A DNA stretch of 64,000 nt from Ligula intestinalis (lineage: Eukaryota > Platyhelminthes > Cestoda > Diphyllobothriidea > Diphyllobothriidae): the NCBI GenBank assembly GCA_036362985.1, contig JAYGXS010000005.1, forward strand, positions 53,761,732 to 53,825,731, written 5' to 3'. The notes below the pieces were generated by a model, which did no database searches, was not told where the DNA came from, and worked only from the letters and a program-made list of their open reading frames with translations. Shown one piece after another: positions 44,000 to 55,980 of the stretch (the stretch's first letter is position 1; the number at the start of each line of letters is the position of its first letter). The translations under genes and the position numbers were made by a program.

Positions 44000-46020
44000 C
44001 TACGATGCATTCAGTGGCCTGAATGAAGGTAATCGAAGGAAGTGCGATCACTATCGATACTGGGATCGATTGCGCCCAACTTGAAGTCGCAGACTGCGAT
44101 CTACTTGGCATAAGGATTTCATCGTCGCAAAGAGTTTCTAAACTTCTACAGTCAGCAAACTGGAGGTCTTTTCAAAGTTTATATTACAGGTCTCAATTCG
44201 GGTATCTTCTATTAACGCAAACGATCTCTTAAATTGGTAGACCTGCTCAAAGGCCATCGAGTTTTTTTTTACTGTTTCATTGACCCTAAAGACCAGCTCA
44301 TTTTCTTCCAGAAATCCCAATATTTGTTTGTTTGCTCGTTTATTTTAGTCGATTTTGAGCAGCTGCAATGCAAACTAGCAGGTCAGTAGTGGGCAGGATT
44401 AATCTGTGTCCGGTCTTGTGTCTGCCAAAACAATAGCCGTTTTTCTACCAGGAGATTCAGCAAAATTGGGATAGGCTTATTAAAGTAAGAGATCAAAATC
44501 ATCAAGGACTGAGGCGTTGGTGGTAAAGTTGTGTTAAGTGAGACCTGATGGGTGTGTCCTGCCTGAAAGTTAAAAAAGACTAATTATTTTACCAGTCTTC
44601 GAGGTTCATATTGCAGTTTCCTGTGAAACATCGATCAACCATTTCGTTCCTTGCGTTTATCCTAAACATCATTCTGGTACATAAATTTCCGCATTATCCC
44701 TCACCTAGAAACACTAGTAATTCTCACACTTTCGAAGGCGAAGGTCTCGACTTTCTCGCTGGTCTGATCACAACCCTTTTTGATCTTTACAAAATATACT
44801 CATAACTTGACTCATCCGAATGGCTCCTATCAACTGCTGCTCTCTTCGAAGCTGGAGCGTCAGGCAGTTATTTGACCATCTTCTATATTTCAACGTTATC
44901 AGTTACATCTTTGTCAGATCTTCGCAGTGCGTTGGCCTCGATCCACTTTGATTAGCTGTCGAATGATGTGCCCTCTTCGGGCGACCTCCCCATGAAGATG
45001 CTAGTTCGGGCAAACCGTCGCAGACTCCACACATCTAAGCACGCACGTTCAAGCTAATTTCATGCTTCCTAAGATAACTTTTGGCTCCATTTATTACGAT
45101 CGCTGGGGCTGCAGTGCACGCAGTGTAATCTTCTTGACTGGTATTGTTCCTCCTCTGCAGTGGTACCTCCTGAATCGTCGGGCTGGGTTTAGAAACCCCC
45201 GCGAAAGTTGGAAGTTATATAGTTACCTTTTTTGATATATTGCAAGCCCGTTCTTATTAACAGTTCTCGTGCTCTCTTCTCAAACCGAAGTTCGTTTGAT
45301 GACTTAATCCGAACGGAAGAAGATAAGTTAAACTAAGCAAAAACGTTACGTACCAACGGAAGTGTGGCAGACAGTGTGGGCGGCTGTGGCTGGCATGAAT
45401 GAGCCAGGTTGGAGGGGTGGCTGGAGGAACCCCGTAGTTCAGGTACAAATCAGGCCGCTTTCTAAGGCGAGAGAGAAGACAAGGGGGCCCAGAATGGTGG
45501 GAACAATTTATTTGATACAAAAGAAAATGGAGCATAGGCAGGAGGATTTTGACTGTCAGATGAGCGAGCAACCGCCGGCCACAGGGCCGCGTCGGAAGTG
45601 GTGAGTGCGTAAGGGATTGTCAGAAGCTCAACACAGCCAATCCGGAACTGGTTCACTCTGGTTGGCTAGAGTTCTCACGGGGCTTAGGCCAAGACTCGTG
45701 GCAGTGGTTCGACCTTGAGACGAGCGTAGGCGGCCGGAGCATGTGCACTCGTTGGCAGCGACGGGCCTCCGCGCGGTGTCATATGTGCAGAGTGCGTCAC
45801 CACATTCAAATAGATAACCAACATAAACGCATTGTGTTCTCTTAGATCTTGTTTATTATCCGGTGAAATTATGCACGTTAACACACTTTTAAAGTTTCTG
45901 CAAATATTCCTATTTTACAGTTGAGAATTCATGTGTGCAAACATATGTGTTCGGCAATTCATCAGCGGGCCAGTACAATGCAAGGACAGAAATAGTCAGT
46001 CATAGTTAGTTTACTTCTTA
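44000..46020. other. No gene recognised
   Basis: No supported coding exon. Several ORFs of 60-100 codons lack domains. 45360-45660 is GC-richer than its surroundings and may be an uncharacterised repeat. Confidence 0.45.
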
Positions 46021-46062
46021 AATGGTTTGCGGGGTAGGGGGAGGGGGGTGGGAGGTGGGGAT

Positions 46063-46530
46063 TTAATAAGTAATCTTGGTGTTTCCTTGTTTCTCACACA
46101 TGCGGGTTCTAGCCTGTTGGTGGCGTTGGTTCCGGTAAGCAGGTAAGAGGGGGGATGAAGAGGTGTTCTCAGCGTCGGCGTGCGTAGTTGGTGTGGGCGT
46201 ATGTCCTGGCAACACGGTATTTACTGCGGTAGTAGGCCAGGGTAAGCAGACTGCGGCCGCTAGTGTCTTTTTACAGCAAAGAGAGGGCTTCGTTAAACGG
46301 ATTGCCACTGCTTCGGCTGTTGCGAGCACCCGTTTGCGCAGGCCTTTAAAATAGTGTGTCGGAGTCCGGTATATGACTTTCAAGGCCTCTCTCGCGTCAA
46401 CTTGGGGGTTTGTATCGATCAAGTGTGCGAGAATTGAGCTTGAGATCGATCGATTTTCTGCTCTGCCAAGCCACGCTGGTATATGTTCACGTATCCTCTT
46501 TTCCAGACGTCGTGTTGTTCTGCCATACTT
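46063..46530 (-). pseudogene. PLE GIY-YIG endonuclease, lineage B, C-terminal part
   Basis: Minus: RTTRRLEKRIREHIPAWLGR (46450-46530), SISSSILAHLIDTNPQVDAR, EALKVIYRTPTHYFKGLRKR, VLATAEAVAIRLTKPSLCC, then a variable Pro/Thr-rich tail to 46063. It is closely related to the plus-strand copy at 48540-49198. The YIGRT half of the active site is missing: similarity breaks off at 46530. A G-rich tract (46030-46062) follows the stop at once. Confidence 0.88.
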
Positions 46531-46869
46531 TATAGCATAGGAAATTTGTTCGATATAAACTTACTCATGATTTAGCCAGAATTAGTGCCTATTCCGCTCC
46601 ATAACTTTAATTGAGATGGCAGTTTTCCAAACTAAATCATTTCTAATTATCAAATACACTCAGTTGATCAAAATAACCTGTCCAACTATATGCCAAACCA
46701 CCAAGTTAAATTTCGTCATGAAAGTTGTTTGCAGGACTTGCAGGACTGTACCAAACATAAGTAGGCCCATTTCCCGCAGAAATCCGCGAGCCAGCGAAAA
46801 ATCTGTGATTTACATATTCAGTTACACATCCACCTAGCACACCCTAAGGACAAGGTGACTTTTTAGACA

Positions 46870-47010
46870 GGGGGTAGTTGTCTACGAAATCCTATGTGGA
46901 TCGTGCAATGCCATCTATTGTGGCCAGACTGGAAAATCCGCCTCGGCGCTCATTGAAGAACGAGACATGTGTTCCAGGTCGTTATGCATAGCCTGGACAG
47001 CGAACACACC
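46870..47010 (+). pseudogene. PLE GIY-YIG fragment, lineage G
   Basis: Plus strand: VVVYEILCGSCNAIYCGQTG then KSASALIEER. The pattern V-V-Y-x-I-x-C-x-x-C-x-x-x-Y-x-G-Q-T-G is the start of the PLE endonuclease. About 45 residues are recognisable; the next ORF (to 47311) shows no further match. Confidence 0.65.
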
Positions 47011-47303
47011 TTCACGTGAGACAAAACTCGTATTGTCGTTGTCTGCTCTTCTAAGAAAGGCTGCGAATTTTTGGAAACAATTCACTCAAGCGCGTCGTGC
47101 ATCAACAGACACATCGAGTTGGAGTCGTCAAGCCGAAGTCTCAAGCAGAAGTGAGCGAGACGCGAGCCAATCCGAACGGAATGAAAAACATGGCAGCAGG
47201 GTACTGGCGCAAGCGCCATGCCACGGCATTATCGACTTTCCGATGAACTCTCCATGTTATCTATTTTGGGCACATTCACTTTTGTATTACCGGCAAACGT
47301 TAG

Positions 47304-47354
47304 AACTGTAAGATACGCGTATTTATAGCTTATTAGCTGTCGTCAGCTGCAGTT
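47304..47354 (-). ncRNA. Hammerhead ribozyme motif in SINE with 10-nt palindromic helix III
   Basis: Minus: AACUG, CAG, CUGACGA, C, AGCUAAUAAGCU, A, UAAA, then UACGCGUAUC, UUA, CAGUU. Helix I AACUG/CAGUU is perfect; stem II AGCU/AGCU pairs; helix III AUACGCGUAU is a perfect palindrome. GAAA has become UAAA, so activity is doubtful. Confidence 0.68.
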
Positions 47355-47460
47355 ACCCGACTCCAGTTTAGCCACAGAATGTGCCGCAACACTCGAGTTT
47401 CGAACCCGCGACCACTGAGCTAGAGATGAATGTCCTATCCACTGAGCTATCGGGTCGATG
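47304..47460 (-). mobile_element. tRNA-headed SINE with hammerhead ribozyme, copy 3
   Basis: Minus: cgacccgatagctcagtgga (box A) at about 47438-47458, a duplicated tagctcagtgg word, box B gcgggttcgaaactcgag (about 47393-47410), then the hammerhead at 47304-47354. Confidence 0.8.
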
Positions 47461-48539
47461 TCTTGCCGGTTGTCGATCGGGATATAGATTAGTACATAGG
47501 TTGGTGTATCCTGGAACAGATCGGAGTACACCTATGTACTAACATTCACTTTTCGCTGCGTCTGAAGACGAACTGGGTCTCCGGTCTCAAAACTTCGTGC
47601 AATAAAGTTCTTTTACCCAAAGAACACCTTCCCCTTCAACTTATATTTGTCGGAGTGTCTACTTTTCAAGATATACATTTTAGTTCACATTATACTGGGG
47701 CCTTACTCTACTCTAAACCTGACTTTTTGCGATGCCTGTGCATGCACGCTATCTCGATTGGCTCGGGTCCGAATGGCAAGAAACTTTGCCTGATTAACCA
47801 TTTCTGCGTTTAGCCTATTCTGAGGCACGGCAAGGGCATTATCTGAACACATAACGCAATCTTTTAATTATGCTCGTTTCGAGGATACTGAGGTCGTGGT
47901 TGATAACGGTCCTCTAAAAAATATTTTTGTGCATCGTGGACAGGGTAATCTACGTGTGCATAACCCTTTCTATGTTTTTTTACCAAGATGCATTGGCCTT
48001 GAAGGGGCAGTTCATTTCGCGATAGGGTGTTCTGAAGGCATCTTCTGCGTCTATATGATGTCTGCTGCAGCCACGGATGCGGCTTGAGGCGCAATTCCCG
48101 TCAAAGTTCTTTTAACACCATATGGTCTTCCAATGCACACATATATTTTTTATTTCGGCCTTAGTTGTACGATGGGCGGTTATTTGAAAGTTCTCCAAAT
48201 GCTGTTTGTCCTGTATCTATTTGGCGTAGCCTGGAATAGGGTTGACGGTCAATACAAATCGCGTACTCCATGTGATGAAATACTGGATTCATTCAAACGC
48301 CACATCTGGCCTCGTTAAGGCATTTGTTTCCCCACCGCTTAGGTGACGACACACCTAGCAGGCTGATTAATCAATGCCTGAGCAGATAAGTTGCTGGCCA
48401 GTAAAACGGTTATCCAGAACGGTTCATCCTTCAGAACATCAAGGAACTTGCCCCAAAGGTCGCAATTGCAACGGCGGAAAAAAAAGATCTGTTTATAAGA
48501 CTGCCGTTTATTGGAGACGCAACGAGTGAACTAGGTAGA

Positions 48540-49198
48540 AGGCGCCTGAGGCCAGCGGTTATGAATGCCTTCCCGGCTGCAAATTTGCGGGTTCTCTTCA
48601 CTAACTCTCCCCTTCTACAATGGGAGGTAAGGACAGACTACCGTTTCAGGCCACATCTATGTGCATCTATTCATTCACCTGTTCCTGTGGAGCGGGCTAT
48701 ATTTGCCGAACAACGCGACGTCTGGAGACGAGAATGCGCGAGCACATACCAGCTTGGCTCAGCAGAGGGGAGAATAGACCGACCTCAAGCTCAATCCTCG
48801 CCCATCTACTTGATACAAACCACCAAGTGGACGCGAGTGAAGCCTTTCGGGTCATATACCGCACGCCAACGCACTTCTCCAAAGGCTTGCGCAAACGGGT
48901 GTTAGCCACAGCAAAAGCAGTGGCAATCCGGCTAGCAAAACCCATTCTATGCTGTCAAAAGGCGCTGGTTCAAGCCATCGGCCTCCCTTGGCCGACTGCA
49001 CGCAGAAATCCAACACCTACTGAAGCCAAAGAAGACGAAGCTACGGAGAATAGTAAAGCGCAAGCTGCGCGGCTGACATACAGAACTCAATCCGCGGACC
49101 GCGAGAACATCTCCCCTGTCTCATCTGGGCATGGCAACCAGCGTCCTACCCACGCAGGCGCCCGCGTTCAGGAGACGAGGGAAAACTCAGCTGCTTAG
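48540..49198 (+). pseudogene. PLE GIY-YIG endonuclease, lineage B, nearly intact C-terminus
   Basis: 48561-48625 reads NAFPAANLRVLFTNSPLLQW in one frame; after a shift the frame from 48620 reads GKDRLPFQATSMCIYSFTCS, CGAGYICRTTRRLETRMREH, IPAWLSRGENRPTSSSILAH, EAFRVIYRTPTHFSKGLRKR, VLATAKAVAIRLAKPILCCQ and a polar tail to the stop at 49196-49198. It is the longest open lineage B endonuclease. YIGRT is YICRT here, altering a fold residue. The RT is absent. A CT-rich tract (49201-49235) follows directly. The next phosphodiesterase exon begins 225 bp downstream. Confidence 0.9.
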
Positions 49199-49423
49199 TT
49201 ACCCTCACCCTTTTCCTCCCCCTCCCCCTCCCTAAATTTGACGATTATATAATCGCTGTAATTAATTGACCAATTTTATTCTCCACAAATGACCGAAAAC
49301 GATCGTTTGCCAACACGACTTTTCAATTTGTAGAATTGTTACTGATGCGCAGAATTTCATAAAACCCTTTTGACTGCTCACCCTAATTACTTGCGACAAG
49401 TCCTGTTCTTTTGCTTCTCCTAG

Positions 49424-49744
49424 GGCAATGAAATACTGGGTAATCTGGGACATGATGAGTATCGACGGGCGGTGCACTTGATGGAATATGCGATCCTCGC
49501 CACTGATCTCTCACGCTACTTCCGGCGACTGCCCGAATTCCGTGAACTGCTCCAACAGTTGGAGATAAAGGGCCCTCCTCCACTGCCCGCATCGTCTGTG
49601 GAGGCTACTCAGAACAATCAGACGGCAATCCTCTGTCCCACCATCTGGGAAGAGGAAATATCCAAGCGTGAACTTCTCACCTCCATGATGATGACTGCAT
49701 GTGACGTCTCAGCAAGCACAAAACCCTGGCCAATACAGAAGAAG
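49424..49744 (+). CDS. PDE exon: second half of catalytic domain with metal-ligand Asp
   Basis: The acceptor tag ends at 49423 and the donor gtgagt starts at 49745; 107 codons in phase 0. It opens with GNEILGNLGHDEYRRAV, then AILATDLSRYF, a poorly conserved Pro/Ala/Gln-rich stretch (about residues 47-73), ELLTSMMMTACDVSA and TKPWPIQKK. The Asp of TACD is the fourth ligand of the metal site in this family. Against human PDE5 the middle stretch adds about 25 residues between the ATDL helix and the Asp helix. That insertion is in frame and not flanked by splice signals, so it is probably a real lineage feature. The preceding intron is 17.4 kb, and a PLE copy ends only about 225 bp upstream. Confidence 0.93.
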
Positions 49745-50009
49745 GTGAGTTCCCAAAGTGAAAGCCGGATTTTGGTTAGTATTAGCGAAACACTGCAACA
49801 AAAGCTCATTTTGTAAACTACGCTATGGAGAACGTTACTACCTCGGTTCTCTTCGATTTATCCATTTTTTAAATCAACTTTTGCTCTGAGGATAGAAATT
49901 GTGCACAATACCATAAAATAGATTGTTTTAATATCGTATAGTAGGAAGAAGCGGGTATTTGAGTGTTTGAAAAGTTTTTACTCATGAAAAATTGGAAGAA
50001 TTTTAATTC

Positions 50010-50640
50010 ATAGGTTATATTGTGGTCACCGTAAGGGGTTGGTATGTTCGCTGACGTTTCGGACAGCTAAGCTGGCCATCATTTGTCAAGGCGTGAACTG
50101 ACTTTATGGATCAGCAATTCGAAGTTGTAGCTGTATGTGTTGGCCATGGGCTGATTGATTTTTCTGCGTTCGCAACTTGGCCTTCCGTGTGGATTTTAGT
50201 ATAAATTGACATCGGTTGGTGTTGTATTCCGTCCCCACCGTAGGGGACGCTAGTAATCTTGCTCTCTCTTCCGGTGGTTTCGTCACAGGACCGTCTTTTT
50301 AAAACGCAAGTTTGGTTTTTCCTGGCCCTGTTCTTTACTCACGTAATGGCGTAGGACTTTGTAGACCGCGGGAAGTGTTAGATGCCTGTTCACGAAGTTG
50401 GTATCTGAATGCCATGCCTCAAAAGTCATTCTTTCAGCTTTTGAGTGTCCCCGACCCATGGTGGTCGCTCCTCGAAAATCGAAGTTGTGGCCAGTCTCTT
50501 CGATATGCGTTGCAATCTGCAAGTTTGCGTCTAGTCTATGAGGCGCTAGTTTGTTTTCATGTTGGCAGGTCTGTCTTCCACCCCAAGGTATACTAATGTA
50601 CCCTTTGAAGCATACTATTTATCGGTAAGAACTTTTTGTG
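50010..50640 (-). mobile_element. PLE lineage D: endonuclease C-terminus and terminal region
   Basis: Minus 50283-50560: HENKLAPHRLDANLQIATHI, EETGHNFDFRGATTMGRGHS, RMTFEAWHSDTNFVNRHLTL, PAVYKVLRHYVSKEQGQEKP. Terminal region 50030-50200 shares cgctgacgtttcggacagct and ggccatgggctgattgattt-type words with 43170-43290. The minus strand of 50045-50100 has a long stem II (GGCCAGC/GCUGUCC) and GAAACGUC, but UUGACAA in place of CUGAUGA. Confidence 0.83.
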
Positions 50641-50649
50641 TGACCGCCT

Positions 50650-53600
50650 AAAAATAAATTCCCCTCGCCCAAGTGTATTGCGGAATTTGTAATTAAAGGT
50701 ATAATGCTTTATTAATGAGCGGTAAATGCATAGTTAGTTGCTTTCTTAAATAAAATCTTAGGTGCAAAGGAAGCCTAAAGACCAAAAAGCTATCAGAGCA
50801 ATCCTACTGGTCTATGAGAGCAAAATATAGACCAAGAAAACTATAAGAGCAACCTCTTTGAGCATATGCGATCTATTAGGTTATAAAGGATACTAACTTT
50901 CTTCACAAGAAAGCGGTTAGGATCCAGCTTTTTTGAACTTTTTGGTATACTAAATAAGGAATCTTTATATGACAATTTAGGAGTTAAACCTGTCTTAGAC
51001 AGACTGCGTGTTTTTAAGTGTTGAAGTCTTTTGAAAAATGTATGGATGCACAAGGTGCCTCAAGTATTGGCAAATCCTCTCTAAGCCGAAGAAAGACTTC
51101 CTCTCTCTCCGGCATTAAATTCACTATAAGGCTAAATTCCATGAAAAATAAAATAAAATAACCAGTTTTTCGAACCGATGGACAAAGTTCCACTAATTAA
51201 ATTACCAGCACAAAAACGCTCGTGAAGCCACGGTATTTCCGGAACTGTTTTTTTACGTTTAGGTTGCGAATGTGGTCGAAAGGGCCAGATCATTAACCCC
51301 TAGGAGTTAACGTAGGATTTTCGCCTCTAGTATTGGGTTTTGCAACCCCGGCGAGGTCACCTTCTCCACGTAAATTTATGTTTGATAACTGTAGTTTGAT
51401 TATGACCTCATTCAGAAAATCAGCGAAGAAAAATATTGGACGGAATTTTCCCTTTCTACTGTCGCCATTAATTTATGATACTTGTAATAATTGTTAGAGG
51501 AATATGCGTTATAATGCTTCGAGGAGTAAACTGCGCGCCTCTTCACGGTAATCCATTAAACAGGGAACAACTGAGTAGTGAGCAGTTTTTTCACCGACCA
51601 AAGGGGGGCTCTGAATACTCCTGAGTTGGAAGCAACATTAATGAGCAGACTTTTGCCCTGACTCTCAGTTTTGCGGCAACCGACATGCCCAGTCAGAGGA
51701 CAGCCTTCTAAACCATGACTTTTAACGTGCCAGCAGCATAAAGAGTAATACGCTAAATGCGCTGTGAAAATGGATTCCCTCCTATGCATCTGTCCAGTAT
51801 CCGAGGTGTTTGGGGGTTGTGAAATCTCATGAGGTTGGGCAAAAAAATTCGTGTTGCGCGAAATCAGCCATGCTGTGCCTAGCCCCTAGTCTTAAAACAG
51901 TACAGAAACAATCATTCGGGCAAAAAACCATTGGCTTATTGATAAATTTCTCAGAAGAAGAAGATGCGACCCCTCGAACACGAGTTTTATTTTTCTGACG
52001 TTTCAGGTTCTGTCGAGAATCCCTTATCATATACAGCCGGTTCACTAACTCATGAAGTCCAAGGATTTGTACAAGTCACTCCCTGTTACTCAAACGCTAC
52101 CGAAGCTGCGGCCCCAAAGGTCTTACAACAATAAACTAATGACCGTTCTTCACAATAGGGCATGTTGTGATTTATGAAGGAATATAACGTCTAATAAAAA
52201 TGCCAGCTTTTTTTAGCAAAGTGAAAGATTCCGAAAAAATGAAATCGGGCGTACTAGGTTAACTTCAGGTTTACTTGTAGAGGAAGCCCGTTTTTACAAA
52301 ACTATCGAATGAATATAGCAGAAAAAGTAAAATTATGTTAGAAAATAATCATTTCGTAAAGTTTTCATAAATATGTGCTTCCATATTACGTGGAATGTCA
52401 TCTACGGATGTAGCCGAACAGCCCCAATTTCGAGTATACATTTCGATACGTTTTCACGAGAATTTCTAGTTTTTTCTTTCGTTTTCGCATGGCCTGAGTT
52501 GCGTTGGACTAAAGCAACTACAATTCGCCTGACTTGGCCCATTGGGAAATCACAGGAGTAAGATATTTGGTAAGCTCACGTGCGGGCATGCCGGTCAGTA
52601 AATAATAAATTTAAATTTAATTGTAATCTGCGATTATATACGTACGATTTTTGTACACTAAGAGTAATTGCCTTCCGGCAAATATTTTTGTAATTATTTT
52701 GGAATTTCGATTGCGAAGAGGTACAGAACTTTCTTGAAATTCTAATTATGACTTTACAATTTTCACTGGCTTCAGTCAATTGACCATAAATAGTGATTAT
52801 AGTATATTTGCTTACCAAAACCTTCAAAATAAGATATATCTTGAGAGCTTTTACATAAATAACTAGCTTTTAAACATTTTTACTCATGCAGCTGTCTTTG
52901 AGTGTCATAGTTTCAGAACCACCCAATCATGTGGACTCATTGCCGAAAAAATGAACGTCCACTACAAAAGTTGCGAATGCACATGCTTAAAATTGACTTA
53001 GAAAAAATCTACAAAAAGTTCACTCTTGAAAACAAGCTTTACTTATATATTTTGGCGTCTGATTTCTGCGTTCGTTATTTTTTTTGATGATAAAGTCAAG
53101 ATCAGAATGGGAATTTTTGGCTAGTGGATTGATTTCCCTAATAATTAGGGATATCTCTTGTGTTAAGAATGAAAGAGCTAAATGTTTTATCGAAAACGGA
53201 ACAGTTTTCAACGTATTTGGTTACTTCTAGACTAAGTTCTACAATAACAAATACAAAGTAGAGTGGCAATAATATCCACGGAAATTTTTGAAAAAAACTG
53301 TTTTGTACTGTCCTGTGTTAACCCTGTCAAATGTTTGTTATGTTAACTGTCTCCAACTCCATATCGATTGTGCAATTAATTTGGTTAACATATACGAGTA
53401 AAGTTCTCAAACGCTGCCTGCAACCCCTCAAATGTTAAATATAAATGTAATATGGAGCATAGCATAGAACAAGCTTAAATGTTTATTGCTCAATTTTAGG
53501 GTACAAAACTTAGCAGATTTGCAAAATTTAATTTTTCATACTTATTTCGCTCTTCGTTTCCCAAAATTAATGCGCTATATCCTTTTTACACTAGCCTTAA

Positions 53601-53930
53601 TAGCATAGACACACAACATAATTTTTCGTTTTGTGAACATATATCATTAAAAAGTCTCTGCTTATCATGAACGTTCTTTTATGGTGAAACATGCACACAC
53701 AAGAAGTTCTTTTCCGCAGCACTTAATAGCGTAGAAAATTCCTGGGATATCAACAAACGCTGGATTTTGCCCACATTTGCCTCTATTTTCTCCCAGTTTT
53801 CTGATCTGAACGGAATTAACTTCTAGTAAACAATATTTTGCGCCTTAATTCAACCCAGTGAACTAAATAAGCAATATCAAGTGTGCGTTAAATCTTCCAA
53901 TCCCCAACCTTTCATCAGATATATAATCTA
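50650..53930. other. No gene recognised; one PLE terminal relic
   Basis: AT-rich intron sequence. Only 51950-52040 has a recognisable repeat (separate entry). Small ORFs show no motif. Confidence 0.45.
51950..52040 (-). repeat. PLE-type terminal-repeat relic (lineage I)
   Basis: Minus: atgataagggattctcgaca, gaacctgaaacgtcagaaaa, ataaaactcgtgttcgaggg, tcgcatcttcttcttctg. Matches the order in 57775-57895 and 29690-29810. GAAACGTC is kept; the CUGAUGA box is not. Confidence 0.6.
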
Positions 53931-53934
53931 CTGT

Positions 53935-54110
53935 ATAATCGAAGGAAAGTCGGAGGCATGCACAGATAAGGGTGATCCATGTACATGCATGTATTACCCG
54001 TTCCTGCTAGCGTGTTCTGCTAATGTCTCTGATCATTAATCCCCGACAGACTTCGAAACGTCAGGCGGATAAAACCATAGTTCCAGCGATCGAGTCGTCT
54101 TCTTCTTACT
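53935..54110 (+). repeat. PLE lineage A terminal repeat, solo, with hammerhead relic
   Basis: gttctgctaatgtctctgat, cattaatccccgacagactt, cgaaacgtcaggcggataaa, then agcgatcgagtcgtcttctt. It matches the right arm of the element at 18385. The core has CTGATCA for CTGATGA (54029-54035) and an intact GAAACGTC (54055-54062). No PLE coding sequence adjoins. Confidence 0.75.
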
Positions 54111-54119
54111 TACTTATCG

Positions 54120-55600
54120 GGACTCGCATGTTTGCTTGCATTGGCCATGGAATAATCAGTTGTCCTGAAAGTGTGGAACAAATACCAAGAGCCTCTGCTA
54201 ATGGCTATTAACTTAGCTTTACCTCTTAACTATAACATCTCGGTCTGATATCCGCTTTATCTATCAAAATCCCCAAAGGCACTTAGGCAATTCATAGACC
54301 TTTACCATACATCATTTGTCAAGTCAAAATAGCGTACCATTTATACATCAATCACGGGATGTTTTTAGCCAATAACGCTATGACGAGCGTCGCGAACATA
54401 GACGTTTCTCACTTCTGTGATGGTTTTCACGTCATCGCGCAAATCACCCCACTGCATACTTACATTTTGAATTGGTATGGCCAGGAGAAGACCAAGACAG
54501 ATTTTGATCCACCCCGAGTTCCATTCAGTCGTCCCTCGCTACCAGCAGCTGGAGTCTTCTCGACCATAAGGACGTATTAACACATGTGACTTAGAAGGTT
54601 TCTAGTTTTGGGATACTTCACTCCGGTTTTGGACCGCCATAGCCCTTGCTTCATGTGGCCCATATTTCACGCCTCGGCCTCTTGAGGTATATGTCAGAGT
54701 ACTCTTTGAGTACTGGCTCCTGTGGATAGAAATACAAGGACGCATGTGGTACGCTGGCTGATTGGCTAGTAGTCCTTGTTGGATATGGAGCCCGGCCGGA
54801 TGGGCCTGAATCCCGGCGGCGGCGAGGAGGAGGAGTTGGAGCAGCATGGTCGGGAGGGGCTGCTCTGTCATGAAGAACAGAGATGGAGAGGAGAGGAGAT
54901 AGATCCATCCTAAGGAGATTGGTATAGCAGATCTTGGCCGCCGTGAGGGCGGGTGGTAACGCGAAGGACACACGTCTGCTGTGGTTCCTTGTGTGGTACG
55001 CCCCGGTAGATGACTTTATTCCACTTAAACTTCCGCGGCCAGGTCACTAGACCCTATTTTTGGGCCGGCGGTCCATAGCATTTGTCATGACTAACAGGAT
55101 CTGCTATAGACCCTACCCAGACTGAGGGGAAGTGTACGCTGTATCCCTCCTGAGTATGGCTGTGTGTTTGAAGTCATCCATTTATCGTTCAAATAAATTG
55201 TGACCGCCGATTAGCGCATAAAGGCAAGCAGATATTTGGGTGAACAAAGGATTTATGATATGCGACGGCTGGTGAGATACGAAACGACAAATGACAGCTG
55301 ACTCCGGATGGCTGTCAGTGCGAGATCACTGCAGGTTAATGGGATATGTACGTATTAATCGCCGGGGACCATTTTGATCTGAAACATTTATCCCATACTA
55401 TGTGAAAGGCCCAGAATACATGCGAGTTCGGCGCGGCCATCTGGGCCAGGTTTCACACACAGTAGTGTAAATTACCTTTTGCTAAATTCCAGGGGTAGAT
55501 TACGGTTACTTTGAGGACAACGTGTTAGGGTAGGGTTGGTTGTGGCCTTATTATGCGGTTATGGAGGGTTAAGGTTAGTTTTCGAAGTCAGTTAAGGCGA
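54120..55600. other. No gene recognised
   Basis: Overlapping minus-strand ORFs at 54602-54973 are proline- and serine-rich with no recognisable domain; codon patterns in both frames look like read-through of GC-rich repeat DNA. Confidence 0.4.
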
Positions 55601-55609
55601 ACGAAAGTT

Positions 55610-55980
55610 TTTGATTGGGAGATAGAGGGGGGAGAGAAAGAGAAATGCAAGAGAAAGAGAAATTAATTTTATTTTGAAAATGCAATTTCAAAATTTTCAG
55701 CATAAATGTCCTCAGTTCAGCGGTGATACCCATGTAAGCATTGAGGAAGTCAAGTTAAGCGAACGAACGTTTTCGATTAATTCATCAGCAGGCAATACAG
55801 TAATATAAGGGAGGGTAGAGTTAACGAAAGTTTTAGGCAAACCAATCAGTAGTAACAAGGGGGAGAGAGGGGGGAGAGGTGTAAAAGGATCAAGGGGGAT
55901 CAAGGGGATCAGATTCTAGTCTTAATTGGGGACAGAGAAATGGGGTGGGGGGAGAGGGGAAGCGGAAGGTGTCAGACAAT
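55610..55980. repeat. Purine-rich tract 3' of PLE lineage B
   Basis: gatagaggggggagagaaag, agggggagagaggggggaga and tggggtggggggagagggga alternate with less biased sequence. On the PLE sense strand this is a polypyrimidine tract directly following the coding region. Confidence 0.7.

Noticed and set aside
54602..54973. Protein-coding gene (123 and 106 codon overlapping frames)
   Set aside because: No domain, no splice context, both frames similarly open in GC-rich low-complexity sequence.
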